Source of the DNA: CAMAVH01 sp964628235
Lineage (GTDB): Bacteria; Pseudomonadota; Alphaproteobacteria; SMXQ01
NCBI GenBank assembly: GCA_964628235.1
Contig: CAZVLU010000003.1
Span: 69,557-133,556, forward strand
Direction: 5' to 3'
Length of the DNA stretch: 64,000 nucleotides
The notes under the pieces were generated by a model. That model saw only the letters and a program-made list of their open reading frames with translations, was not told where the DNA came from and did not search any database. Positions within the stretch are counted from its first letter, which is position 1, and each line of letters begins with the position of its first letter. Position numbers and translations under genes: made by a program. Below, piece after piece: positions 43,231-51,221 of this stretch.

Positions 43231-44232
43231 ATGATTATCGACATCCATGCGCATTTCACGGCGCCGGACAAGTTGTTCGCCTACAAGTCGAACCTTCTCG
43301 CCGGCCGCGGCGAATCGGTCAATAAGCTGAAACTGAGCGATGAAGCGATCCTCAAGGCGCTTAACGAGCCTGTGCACGGCGGCACATCGCATCTGCAGCA
43401 GCTTGACGAAGTGGGGACGGATGTTCAGATCATCTCGCCACGCCCCTATCAGCTGATGCATTCGGAAAAGCCGGAGAAAATCGTCCGCGCTTTCACCGAG
43501 GCTTGCAACAATTTGACCGCACGTCAGGTCGAGTTGTTTCCCAAGAAGTTCGTCGGCATGGCGTCTTTGCCCCAGAATATGGGCGTGAGCCCGAAGAATT
43601 CCGTCGAGGAACTCGAACGCTGCGTCAAGGAGCTCGGCTTTGTCGGCTGCTTGCTCAATCCCGATCCGACCGAGGGACTTGGTCCGGTGCCTCCGGGGCT
43701 TGGGGATGAATATTGGTATCCCCTCTATGAAAAGCTCGTCGAGCTTGATGTTCCGGCAATGGTTCATGCCGCCGGCTGCCGTTGCGGGCGCCATGACTAT
43801 ACGTTGAACTTCATCATCGAAGAAAGCATCGGCATCATCTCTTTGATGAAATCCAAGGTGTTTCAAGATTTCCCGACCCTGAAGCTCATCATCTGCCATG
43901 GCGGCGGCGCGATCCCTTATCAAATCGGTCGTTTCATCGCTACGCGCTCGAAGCGCAACACCACGCCGTTCGTCGACAGCTTCCGCCAGCTCTATTTCGA
44001 CACCGCGCTTTACACCCAGGACGCGCTGGAAATGCTGTTCCGTTGGGCTGGGCCGGATCGCTGCATGTTCGGCACCGAGCGGCCGGGCGCGGGCACGGCG
44101 AAGGATCCCAAGACCGGGAAATGGCTAGATGACACGCGCCCGCTGATCGAGGGGATTTCCTGGCTGAGCGAGACCGACAAGAAGAATATTTTCTCGGAGA
44201 ACGCTCGCAAGGTTTTCAACCTGAAGCTCTAA
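43231..44232 (+). CDS. LigJ-like 4-oxalomesaconate hydratase (amidohydrolase3)
   Basis: A 333-residue PF04909 amidohydrolase whose residues fit LigJ of the protocatechuate 4,5-cleavage pathway almost position by position: H6 and H8 (DIHAH), H179 (PAMVHAAG), H223 (ICHGGGAIPY) and a terminal Glu, E283 (FGTERPGAG), where most family members have Asp. The segments SVEELERCVKELGFVGC, LNPDP and WYPLYEKLVELDVPAM also match LigJ as I remember it. LigJ hydrates 4-oxalomesaconate to 4-carboxy-4-hydroxy-2-oxoadipate, the LigK substrate. GGAGGATCCC precedes ATG 43231. It is followed by LigB2, giving ring opening and hydration in one operon. I am fairly sure of the subfamily, less of the exact substrate. 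Confidence 0.85.
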   Translation: MIIDIHAHFTAPDKLFAYKSNLLAGRGESVNKLKLSDEAILKALNEPVHGGTSHLQQLDEVGTDVQIISPRPYQLMHSEKPEKIVRAFTEACNNLTARQVELFPKKFVGMASLPQNMGVSPKNSVEELERCVKELGFVGCLLNPDPTEGLGPVPPGLGDEYWYPLYEKLVELDVPAMVHAAGCRCGRHDYTLNFIIEESIGIISLMKSKVFQDFPTLKLIICHGGGAIPYQIGRFIATRSKRNTTPFVDSFRQLYFDTALYTQDALEMLFRWAGPDRCMFGTERPGAGTAKDPKTGKWLDDTRPLIEGISWLSETDKKNIFSENARKVFNLKL

Positions 44233-44243
44233 GCCATGCGAAC

Positions 44244-44273
44244 GCCGTCGGCCTCGCTGCTGGGGCCGACGGC
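44244..44273 (+). other. Intercistronic stem-loop, 10-bp perfect
   Basis: Arms 44244-44253 and 44264-44273 around a 10-nt loop, between the LigJ-like gene and LigB2; no T-run follows. Confidence 0.65.
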
Positions 44274-44297
44274 AGCGGGCTGCTCTAAAGGTTTATA

Positions 44298-45266
44298 ATG
44301 GCTGATATCGTCGTGGCGGTTGGCAGTTCACATGGGCCGAGCATCCAGAGTCCGCCTGAGTTTTGGGCGCGACTGGGTGAGGGCGATACGCGCGATCCGC
44401 GCTTCGATTATGCTGCCTTGCTTGCGTCCGCAAAGCCTGGTCTCGAAGCGGAGATCACACTCGATGTCCAACGCAAGCGGCATGCGGCGGCGCACGCGGC
44501 ATTGGCGAGGCTGCAATCGACGATCGCTTCGGCAAATCCCGATGTCGTGATCGTCGTCAGCAACGCTCACCGCATTCGTCCCTACGATGCCCATCCGGTG
44601 TTCGGCATCATGCGCGCCGACGCGTTTCCCGTAATGAAGCGCGCCGAGCAGCCATTCGATCCCGACGCCCGCTTCATCGCCGAGAACAAGCGGCGCCCGG
44701 AAAAGATCGCTCAGGAGCGCCCGGGACATGCAGCTTTGGCGGACCATCTGATCGGAGGCCTGATCGGCGAGGGGTTTGACGTTGCGTGCGTCGATGGTTT
44801 GCCGGAGGGGGCGGCGCTCGATGATGCCTTTTGCTTTCCCGACGAATGGCTCTTTGTCGGACGGAATATTCCCATCGTACCGCTGATGGTGAGCCGCGAC
44901 CTGCCAAATCAGGCGACGGCGTCGCGCTGCTATGATCTTGGCCTGGCGTTGCGCCGGCAGATTGCCCTATGGCCGTCCAATCTGCGGGTCGGACTGATCG
45001 CTTCCGGCGGTCTCAGCCATCAGATCGTCGATGAAGAGTTGGATCGGAATGTTATCGCCGCGCTGAACGGCGCAGATGCGGCTGCTCTGTGCGACTTGTC
45101 GCGCGAGCGTTTGAACCGGGCGCCCGGCACGCCGGAAATTCTCAATTGGGTCGTGGCCGCCGCCGCGATGGCGCCGGTCAAAATGACGCTTGTCGATTAT
45201 TTGCCCTGCTACCGCTCTGTGGCGGGCACAGGGCATGGACTGACCTTCGGATACTGGGCCGCATAG
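44298..45266 (+). CDS. Class III extradiol ring-cleavage dioxygenase, LigB type (LigB2)
   Basis: A 322-residue LigB-superfamily protein. H12 (SSHGP) and H91 (VSNAHR) occupy the two N-terminal metal positions, H241 lies in SGGLSHQ and E280 in PEILNWV; this is a complete 2-His-1-Glu set plus the conserved acid/base His, unlike LigB1 where the second His is shifted. It is more diverged from LigB1 than expected for a recent duplicate. No LigA-type small subunit is encoded nearby. Located after the LigJ-like hydratase and before Rieske5, so it should open the ring of the catecholic product formed in unit C. Confidence 0.85.
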   Translation: MADIVVAVGSSHGPSIQSPPEFWARLGEGDTRDPRFDYAALLASAKPGLEAEITLDVQRKRHAAAHAALARLQSTIASANPDVVIVVSNAHRIRPYDAHPVFGIMRADAFPVMKRAEQPFDPDARFIAENKRRPEKIAQERPGHAALADHLIGGLIGEGFDVACVDGLPEGAALDDAFCFPDEWLFVGRNIPIVPLMVSRDLPNQATASRCYDLGLALRRQIALWPSNLRVGLIASGGLSHQIVDEELDRNVIAALNGADAAALCDLSRERLNRAPGTPEILNWVVAAAAMAPVKMTLVDYLPCYRSVAGTGHGLTFGYWAA

Positions 45267-45295
45267 CCGGTCATTGAGTACTAGGAGCCAAATAG

Positions 45296-46489
45296 ATGTT
45301 GAGCAAAAGCGAAAACGACATTCTCACGAAGGTTGGGCCAGGGACGCCGGCGGGAGAACTCTTGCGCCGCTATTGGCATCCTGTCGCGGTCGCCGGCGAA
45401 TTGACGGTGGAAAAACCCATCAAGGCGGTCAAGATTCTCGGCGAGAGCCTAGTCGTATTTCGTATGCCGGCGAATGAAGGAGAGGCTCAGCCGCGATACG
45501 GCCTCGTCGCCGAGCAATGCCCGCATCGTTTGGCATCCTTGGCCTATGGTCGTGTCGATGCCGAAGGCATCCGTTGTCCCTATCATGGCTGGAAGTACGC
45601 GCCGAACGGACGCTGCATCGAGCAGCCGGCGGAGCCGAAGGGCAGCACCTATAAGGACGAGATCGAGCATGCGGGCTATCCCGTGCAGAAACTTGGGGGG
45701 CTGCTCTATGCCTATATGGGCCCGGCGCCGGCCCCGCTGCTGCCGCGGTGGGACGTTCTGGTCCGCGAAGACGGCCGACGCTGGATCGTCGCCGAATCGG
45801 TGATCGACTGCAACTGGCTGCAGGCGATGGAAAATTCGGTCGATCCGGCGCATCTCTATTGGCTGCACAACACGACGGGCCATCTCGGCGACTTCTTGAA
45901 GAAATACGAAGAGAAGAGGGAATTCATCAAGTTCGAATGGGGCATCATGAAGCGCCGCACGACACCCGGAAAAACCCCGGCGGACCCTCCGATGGTCGAT
46001 GAGCATCCCTTGTTGTTTCCGACGATTTTACGCCACGTCTCCAACGAAGTGCAGGGTGATCGCGGCGGCGAGAAGCGCTTTCGTCACAACATCCAAATCC
46101 GTGTTCCTATCGACGATGAGCACATCAAGGTCTATCGCGTGAATTTTGTGCCGAACGACACAGAGCGCAGCCCGCCCGATATCGATCCGCCGTTCGAATA
46201 TCGTCCGCTGAAAAGCGAGCAGGGCGAATATTTCATGAATATCGTTTCTGCGCAGGATTCGATGGCGTGGGAAACACAGGGGGCGATTGCCGACCGCACT
46301 CAGGAACACCTCGGCACGTCCGATATGGGAATTGTCATGCTGCGAAAGCTGGTGAAGGAGCAGATCGACATCGTTGCCGCAGGTGGCGATCCGATGGGGA
46401 CTATCCGCGATCCGGCGAAAAACAGGATCATCGCTATCGATGTGATCAACGAGCGGATGGGGCTGCGGCGCGGTATGGCCGCCGAATAG
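45296..46489 (+). CDS. Rieske aromatic ring-hydroxylating oxygenase, alpha subunit (Rieske5)
   Basis: A 397-residue oxygenase close to Rieske4 but with a six-residue insertion (ANEGEAQP region) before the cluster, shifting the ligands to C75, H77 (CPHR), C94 and H97 (CPYHGW). Iron His pair in DPAHLYWLHN; C-terminal MAWETQGAIADRTQEHLG. TAGGAG precedes the ATG. It is the fifth alpha subunit in the window and is followed by bicupin2 after 38 nt. Reductase absent. Substrate unknown. Confidence 0.93.
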   Translation: MLSKSENDILTKVGPGTPAGELLRRYWHPVAVAGELTVEKPIKAVKILGESLVVFRMPANEGEAQPRYGLVAEQCPHRLASLAYGRVDAEGIRCPYHGWKYAPNGRCIEQPAEPKGSTYKDEIEHAGYPVQKLGGLLYAYMGPAPAPLLPRWDVLVREDGRRWIVAESVIDCNWLQAMENSVDPAHLYWLHNTTGHLGDFLKKYEEKREFIKFEWGIMKRRTTPGKTPADPPMVDEHPLLFPTILRHVSNEVQGDRGGEKRFRHNIQIRVPIDDEHIKVYRVNFVPNDTERSPPDIDPPFEYRPLKSEQGEYFMNIVSAQDSMAWETQGAIADRTQEHLGTSDMGIVMLRKLVKEQIDIVAAGGDPMGTIRDPAKNRIIAIDVINERMGLRRGMAAE

Positions 46490-46527
46490 ACGGTTCTAGC
46501 GCCCGGCAAAACAAAAAGGGATTGGGA

Positions 46528-47655
46528 ATGGAACAGAACGTTCAAGAACTTCGCAAAATGTCGCGTCAGAACGCCTACAACACTTGGCAGGCTGGCGAGG
46601 GCATACCGGTCTACGACACGTTCTTCGTCGGAGACATGAAGACGCTCGAACTCGCAGCCTGGGAGCGCCTCGGGGCGGACGCCGCCTTCTTGAATTTGGA
46701 GGGAGCAGGCGATTCGAATAATTGCTATGTCGCAGAGATTCATCCTGCCGGCTCAACCAAACCGATGCGACATATGTACGAAGAATTAATCTATGTGCTG
46801 AAGGGCTCCGGCGCGACGGCGGTTTGGAACGACGACGGAGTCAAGCATCGCTTCGAATGGCAGGCTGGCAGCCTCTTCTCGATCCCGCTCAACGCCAATT
46901 TTCAGCATTTCAACACGAGCGGCCGGGAAGCGGCGCGCTATGTCGCCGTGATCACGGCTCCGGTCGTGATGAACATGTTTCACAACACCGATTTCATCTT
47001 CAACAATCCTTACAGTTTCCGCGACCGATTCGACGGTGAGAAGAAGTTCGACGGCGGCGGCGAGCTGTATATGAACAATCGCGGCACTTACAAGATTTGG
47101 GAAACCAACTTTGTGCCCAATGCCGATACGCATGAGCTTTATCGGCGCAACAATCGCGGCGCCGGCGGCTCGTATCTTTGTTTCGAGCTGGCGCATAGCA
47201 CCATGGTCGCGCACATCTCGGAATTTCCGGTCGGCACCTACAAAAAGGCGCACAAGCACGGTCCAGGCGCAAATGTCATCATCCTAGGCGGTCAGGGCTT
47301 CAGTCTGCTTTGGCAGGAAGGCAAATGGGACGAGCGCGTGAAGGTCGATTGGCAACCTGGCAGCATCGTGGTGCCGCCGTCCGAGTGGTTTCATCAGCAT
47401 TTCAATAGCGGCAACGTCCCGGCGCGTTACCTGGCATTGCGCTGGGGTAGCAACCGCTATGCTTATCGGCCCGATAACGTCAGCCACGAAGGGGCGACCG
47501 ACACCAGCGTAAAGGACGGCGGTGCGCAGATCGAATATGCCGACGAGGATCCGGAGGTCCATCGTCTATTTGAGGCAGAACTTAAGAAGAATGGTGCGCC
47601 TTGCCACATGCGAAAAATGGTCGACGGGTGCACCGGCACCGCGCACGACGATTAA
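46528..47655 (+). CDS. Bicupin protein with a three-His C-terminal site (bicupin2)
   Basis: A 375-residue paralogue of bicupin1. Domain 1 (about 60-150) has RHMYEEL (H82) and FQHFN (H127); domain 2 (about 205-300) has AHKHGPGAN (H242, H244) and FHQHFN (H289, H291) with Ala in place of the usual cupin Glu. Both bicupins share the C-terminal signature KDGGAQIEYADEDP followed by FEAEL and GAPCHM. ATG 46528 follows AAAAAGGGATTGGG. It is the last gene of unit C and follows Rieske5, as bicupin1 follows Rieske3. A ring-cleaving or other Fe(II) oxygenase role is possible, but it could also be a non-enzymatic partner. Confidence 0.82.
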   Translation: MEQNVQELRKMSRQNAYNTWQAGEGIPVYDTFFVGDMKTLELAAWERLGADAAFLNLEGAGDSNNCYVAEIHPAGSTKPMRHMYEELIYVLKGSGATAVWNDDGVKHRFEWQAGSLFSIPLNANFQHFNTSGREAARYVAVITAPVVMNMFHNTDFIFNNPYSFRDRFDGEKKFDGGGELYMNNRGTYKIWETNFVPNADTHELYRRNNRGAGGSYLCFELAHSTMVAHISEFPVGTYKKAHKHGPGANVIILGGQGFSLLWQEGKWDERVKVDWQPGSIVVPPSEWFHQHFNSGNVPARYLALRWGSNRYAYRPDNVSHEGATDTSVKDGGAQIEYADEDPEVHRLFEAELKKNGAPCHMRKMVDGCTGTAHDD

Positions 47656-47663
47656 TGTTCAGG

Positions 47664-47687
47664 GAAGGGGGCGAATATGCCCCTTTC
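47664..47687 (+). terminator. Probable terminator of unit C
   Basis: A 9-bp stem (47664-47672 with 47679-47687, one G-U) and 6-nt loop 9 nt after the bicupin2 stop, followed by T/A-rich TATTTC. The T-run is weak, so termination may be partial. Confidence 0.55.
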
Positions 47688-47887
47688 TATTTCACGGGCT
47701 AACCGTGGGGCACTCCGTCACCTCGCATTAAGATAGAGGCTACGTTAAGGGCACAAGGCTATACAGCCGGCGCTTTATATCGACTAGAGTTGGCGCGCGG
47801 CCATAGGGCCGTCGGCTGCCGCAGGAATCGTTCCGTCTCGTGCCACGCTGCCGTGAAGTCTCCTTCCGAACGCATGGCCCCAAAGCA

Positions 47888-49183
47888 ATGCAGACATCAG
47901 CAATGCAGAGATCGCCGACGCCCCTCGTGGACTTACAGACGCCGCCGCTGATCCGCCGCAACATGATCCTCTTCGCCCTGTCGCAATCCTTCAATGGGGC
48001 CGGGATGCAGTTGGCCTATGGCATCGGGCCGCTCATGGTGCTGGCGCTCACCGACTCGGCGATGCTCGCCGGCCTGTCGGTGGCCCTGATCGGCCTGAGC
48101 CGTTTCTTGGTGTCTTACCCGGTGGGCCGGCTGATGGATGCCTACGGCCGCAAACCGGCGATTCTCTTGGGCCAGGCGTTCGCCTTGATCGGCGCCCTGT
48201 TGCTCGGGCTCTCCATCCATATCGAAAGCGTGGCGCTCTTCGTCGGCGGCCTGTTGACCTTCGGCATGGGGATGAACGCCGCGCAGCAACTGCGCGTCGC
48301 CGCCACCGACATGTACCCGCCGCAGCGGCGCGGCCAGGCGCTCGGCTATGTGGCGCTCGGCTCCTTCGCGGGGCTTTTGTTCATGCCGCCGATCATGCAT
48401 TTCAGCGAGCTTTACGCCGCCTCGATCGGCCAGAATCCGCTCAGTCTGCCCTGGATCCTCATGCCGCTGCTGATCTTGCCCGGCATGGCGCTGATCTGGC
48501 TGGTCCGTCCCGACCCGCGCGACATCGGCATGAACTTGGCGCGCTACTATCCCGGCTACGTGCCGGCACCCCATGCGCGGGACGGCTCTTCATTGCCGTT
48601 CGACTGGAAGGTGGCAGTGCGCCCGCTGCCGATCCGCCTCGCCATCGCTTGCAACGTCGCCGCCCAGGGCAACATGGCGGTGATCATGGTGCTGACGTCG
48701 CTCGTACTCCACGACCACGGCCATTCCTTATCGGCGATCGCCATTTCGCATACGTTCCATTCGGCGGGCATGTTCGCCTTCACTATCCCGCTCGGCCGCC
48801 TGTCGGACCGCATCGGCCGCGAGCGGGTGATGTATCCCGGCCTGCTGATCGCCATCGTCGGCGCGGCGCTCGTCGCCTTTCCCCATTCCTATATCGCGGT
48901 GACGCTGGGTACATTCCTGGTCGGCCTCGGTTGGGCGGCGGCCAACGTGGCGGCGACGGCCTACATCGCCGACCATTCCAAGACCTCGGAGCGCGGCCGC
49001 ACGATCGGCGTCAACGACACCTGCGCCGGCGCCATCGCCGTAGTGATGGCGGTGTTGAGCGGCCCGTTGATCGCGGGCTTCGGACTCTCCGCAGCCGGCA
49101 TCACGGCGATCCTCGTGTCGTTGCTGCCGCTTCTGCTGCTGCCCGCCGTTCTGGCAGAGCGCCGGCGACGCGTTACAGGCTGA
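47888..49183 (+). CDS. MFS transporter
   Basis: A 431-residue (if ATG 47888; ATG 47903 and GTG 47840 are alternatives) 12-helix MFS protein with the loop GRLMDAYGRKPAI between helices 2 and 3 and the related GRLSDRIGRERVMY between helices 8 and 9. The N-terminus is a short polar tail before MILFALSQSFNGAGMQLAYG. It lies downstream of the catabolic region with its own upstream gap of 230 nt. Could import or export an aromatic compound; nothing in the sequence fixes the substrate. Confidence 0.85.
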   Translation: MQTSAMQRSPTPLVDLQTPPLIRRNMILFALSQSFNGAGMQLAYGIGPLMVLALTDSAMLAGLSVALIGLSRFLVSYPVGRLMDAYGRKPAILLGQAFALIGALLLGLSIHIESVALFVGGLLTFGMGMNAAQQLRVAATDMYPPQRRGQALGYVALGSFAGLLFMPPIMHFSELYAASIGQNPLSLPWILMPLLILPGMALIWLVRPDPRDIGMNLARYYPGYVPAPHARDGSSLPFDWKVAVRPLPIRLAIACNVAAQGNMAVIMVLTSLVLHDHGHSLSAIAISHTFHSAGMFAFTIPLGRLSDRIGRERVMYPGLLIAIVGAALVAFPHSYIAVTLGTFLVGLGWAAANVAATAYIADHSKTSERGRTIGVNDTCAGAIAVVMAVLSGPLIAGFGLSAAGITAILVSLLPLLLLPAVLAERRRRVTG

Positions 49184-49439
49184 CGCTGCAGAGCCATCAT
49201 CTGGCGCGTCTGGAACAAGATGAGCAGCAGCGGGGGTGATTGGCTGTGGGGATAGTCTACCGCGAACTCGCATCTGAAGACTGCGTTGAAGAGAATAAGA
49301 AGCGCAGTAAACAATTATTCAAAAGTAAGAAATTTTCGCTATCTATCTGAATCTACAATAGAATTATGCCTCGCTCGATTTAAGATTGGTTATCGTTGCT
49401 ACGATTGTCATCGCATATTTTTCGAGCAAACTGATGCTC
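49184..49439. other. AT-rich gene-free gap between convergent genes
   Basis: About 255 nt; 49290-49440 is markedly AT-richer than the surroundings. A short frame from 49286 runs into the epimerase gene on the other strand and looks non-coding. No terminator hairpin recognised. Confidence 0.4.
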
Positions 49440-50480
49440 CTAGTCTGACTTCATTAACTGCGCCAATTCAGACATGCCGTCGACGAATTCAATTTGCGGT
49501 TGCCAACGCATTTTGCTCCTAAGCTTCGACGAATCGGCGGTGATATGGCGGACATCACCCAAACGATATCCACCTGTCACGACGGGCTTCGGCCCTGCAA
49601 GCACGGTAGCCAATGCCTGGGCCATATCGCCGACCGTGCGCGGAGTCCCGGAACCGACGTTGAATGCAGCCACGCCATCTTCATGCTTCTCGCAGGCGGT
49701 CACTGTGGCGGCGGCGACGTCGCGGACATGGACGAAATCGCGGCGCTGACCGCCATCCTCGAATACCCTGGGCGCTTCACCGCGCAATAAAGCGGACGTG
49801 AAGATCGCCGCGACACCGGCGTAAGGCGTGTCGCGTGGCATGCCCGGCCCATAGACGTTGTGATAACGCAACGCCGCGACCGAACCGCCGGTCGTGCGTG
49901 CCCAGTTGGCGGCGTAGAACTCCTGCGCAACCTTGCTGCTGGCGTATGCGTTGCGCGGATCGAAGGGCGTCTCCTCGCCGACCAGCGCGGTTTCGAGCGG
50001 TTTCCCGCAGACTGGGCAAGGCGGTTCGAACTGCCCGTTAGCCAAGGCTGCTTCGACGCGCGGCGCAGGACGCACCGAACCGTGCTCGGCGCAACGGGCG
50101 AGACCTTCGCCGTACACCACCATGGAGCTGGCTAACGTCAACCGCGACACGCCGGAACGCGCCATGCCCGCAAGCAACTCTGCCGTACCGGTATCGTTGG
50201 AGGATGCGTAGTCGGGCAAATCGCCGACATCGACGCCCAAGCCGACTTTCGCCGCAAGATGCAGGACAGCATCGACGCCGATCAAGGCGCGGTCAATCGC
50301 GGTCGCGTCCCGCACGTCGCCGACTTGCAATTCGACCCCGTCCAGCGGAGCCGGACCGCCCTGCCGATGCACGTCCGGGCGCAACGAGTCGAGCACACGC
50401 ACCTCATGGTCCCGCTTCAGCAATTCACGCAACACATGCTGGCCGATGAAGCCGGCGCCGCCGGTGAGCAATAAACGCAT
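49440..50480 (-). CDS. NAD-dependent epimerase/dehydratase (SDR, sugar nucleotide)
   Basis: A 346-residue extended SDR: Rossmann TGGAGFIGQHVLREL, catalytic YASSK (Tyr-x3-Lys), and a Cys-x2-Cys knuckle CPVCGKPL before it, a known trait of one epimerase branch. It resembles UDP-glucose 4-epimerase-like enzymes acting on nucleotide sugars. ATG 50480 has AGAGGATA upstream; longer frames overlap the glycosyltransferase. Last gene of a four-gene minus-strand operon with GT2, DUF2064 and a PLP enzyme, which suggests cell-surface glycan or lipid glycosylation. Confidence 0.88.
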   Translation of the reverse strand: MRLLLTGGAGFIGQHVLRELLKRDHEVRVLDSLRPDVHRQGGPAPLDGVELQVGDVRDATAIDRALIGVDAVLHLAAKVGLGVDVGDLPDYASSNDTGTAELLAGMARSGVSRLTLASSMVVYGEGLARCAEHGSVRPAPRVEAALANGQFEPPCPVCGKPLETALVGEETPFDPRNAYASSKVAQEFYAANWARTTGGSVAALRYHNVYGPGMPRDTPYAGVAAIFTSALLRGEAPRVFEDGGQRRDFVHVRDVAAATVTACEKHEDGVAAFNVGSGTPRTVGDMAQALATVLAGPKPVVTGGYRLGDVRHITADSSKLRSKMRWQPQIEFVDGMSELAQLMKSD

Positions 50481-50494
50481 TATTATCCTCTGAT

Positions 50495-51220
50495 TTAACG
50501 CGCGGTAGACGCCCGCAACGACAGGGCGAGGCGCAAAAACGTCGTCATGATCTTCCAAGCAGCCTTCAGGCCGGCGACCAAGTTGCCCGACACCTTCGAT
50601 TCGCCGCCGCGCCGGCAACGGTGATCGACGGGAATTTCCACGATGCGGAGCCGCCCCGCCGCCACGCGCATCTGCATCTCAAGGTTCCAGCCGTAAGTCT
50701 GCTCGCCCATGCCGAGGCCGCGCAAGACGTTGGCGCGCATCGCGCGAAACGGCGACATGTCGGTGAAGCGGACAGCGTAGGTCAGCCGCAGCATCATGCC
50801 GGCGATCCAGCCGGCGACGATCTGTTGCGGCGTCAAGCTGCCCGGCTCGCGCCGTCCGCGCAAGCGCGAGCCCATGACGAAATCCGCCTCATCCTCCACC
50901 AGCGGCGTCAAAATGGCGGACATGAAGCTTGGCACGTCGCTGCCATCGCCGTCGAGAAAGCAGACCAGCGACGCGTCGGGTCGGATCGCCGCGAGGCCGG
51001 CCGCGCAAGCGCGGCCATATCCGCGCTGCGCTTGCACGACGACACGGGCTCCGGCATCGGCGGCGATGGCGCCGGTGCGGTCGGTCGATCCGTTGTCGAC
51101 GACGATCACCTCGTCGACTTGCTGCGCCAAAACCTCGCGCACAACGTCGGCGATCGTCGCTTCTTCGTCGAGGCAGGGAATCACGACGCTGACAATCGCG
51201 TCGCCGGAAGAGAAACGCAT
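50495..51220 (-). CDS. Family 2 glycosyltransferase (polyprenyl-phosphate sugar transferase-like)
   Basis: A 241-residue GT-A enzyme: VVIPCLDEEATI start, DNGSTDRT, the metal-binding LDGDGSD and a C-terminal region with VDHRCRRGGESKVSG resembling the DPM1/dolichol-phosphate mannose synthase group. Likely transfers a sugar from a nucleotide donor to a lipid carrier at the inner face of the membrane. One nt separates it from DUF2064 upstream and 14 nt from the epimerase downstream. Confidence 0.88.
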   Translation of the reverse strand: MRFSSGDAIVSVVIPCLDEEATIADVVREVLAQQVDEVIVVDNGSTDRTGAIAADAGARVVVQAQRGYGRACAAGLAAIRPDASLVCFLDGDGSDVPSFMSAILTPLVEDEADFVMGSRLRGRREPGSLTPQQIVAGWIAGMMLRLTYAVRFTDMSPFRAMRANVLRGLGMGEQTYGWNLEMQMRVAAGRLRIVEIPVDHRCRRGGESKVSGNLVAGLKAAWKIMTTFLRLALSLRASTAR

Positions 51221-51221
51221 C

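Noticed and set aside
49286..49522. A 78-codon frame in the AT-rich gap
   Set aside because: It runs into the 3' end of the epimerase gene on the other strand, lacks a ribosome site and resembles no family.
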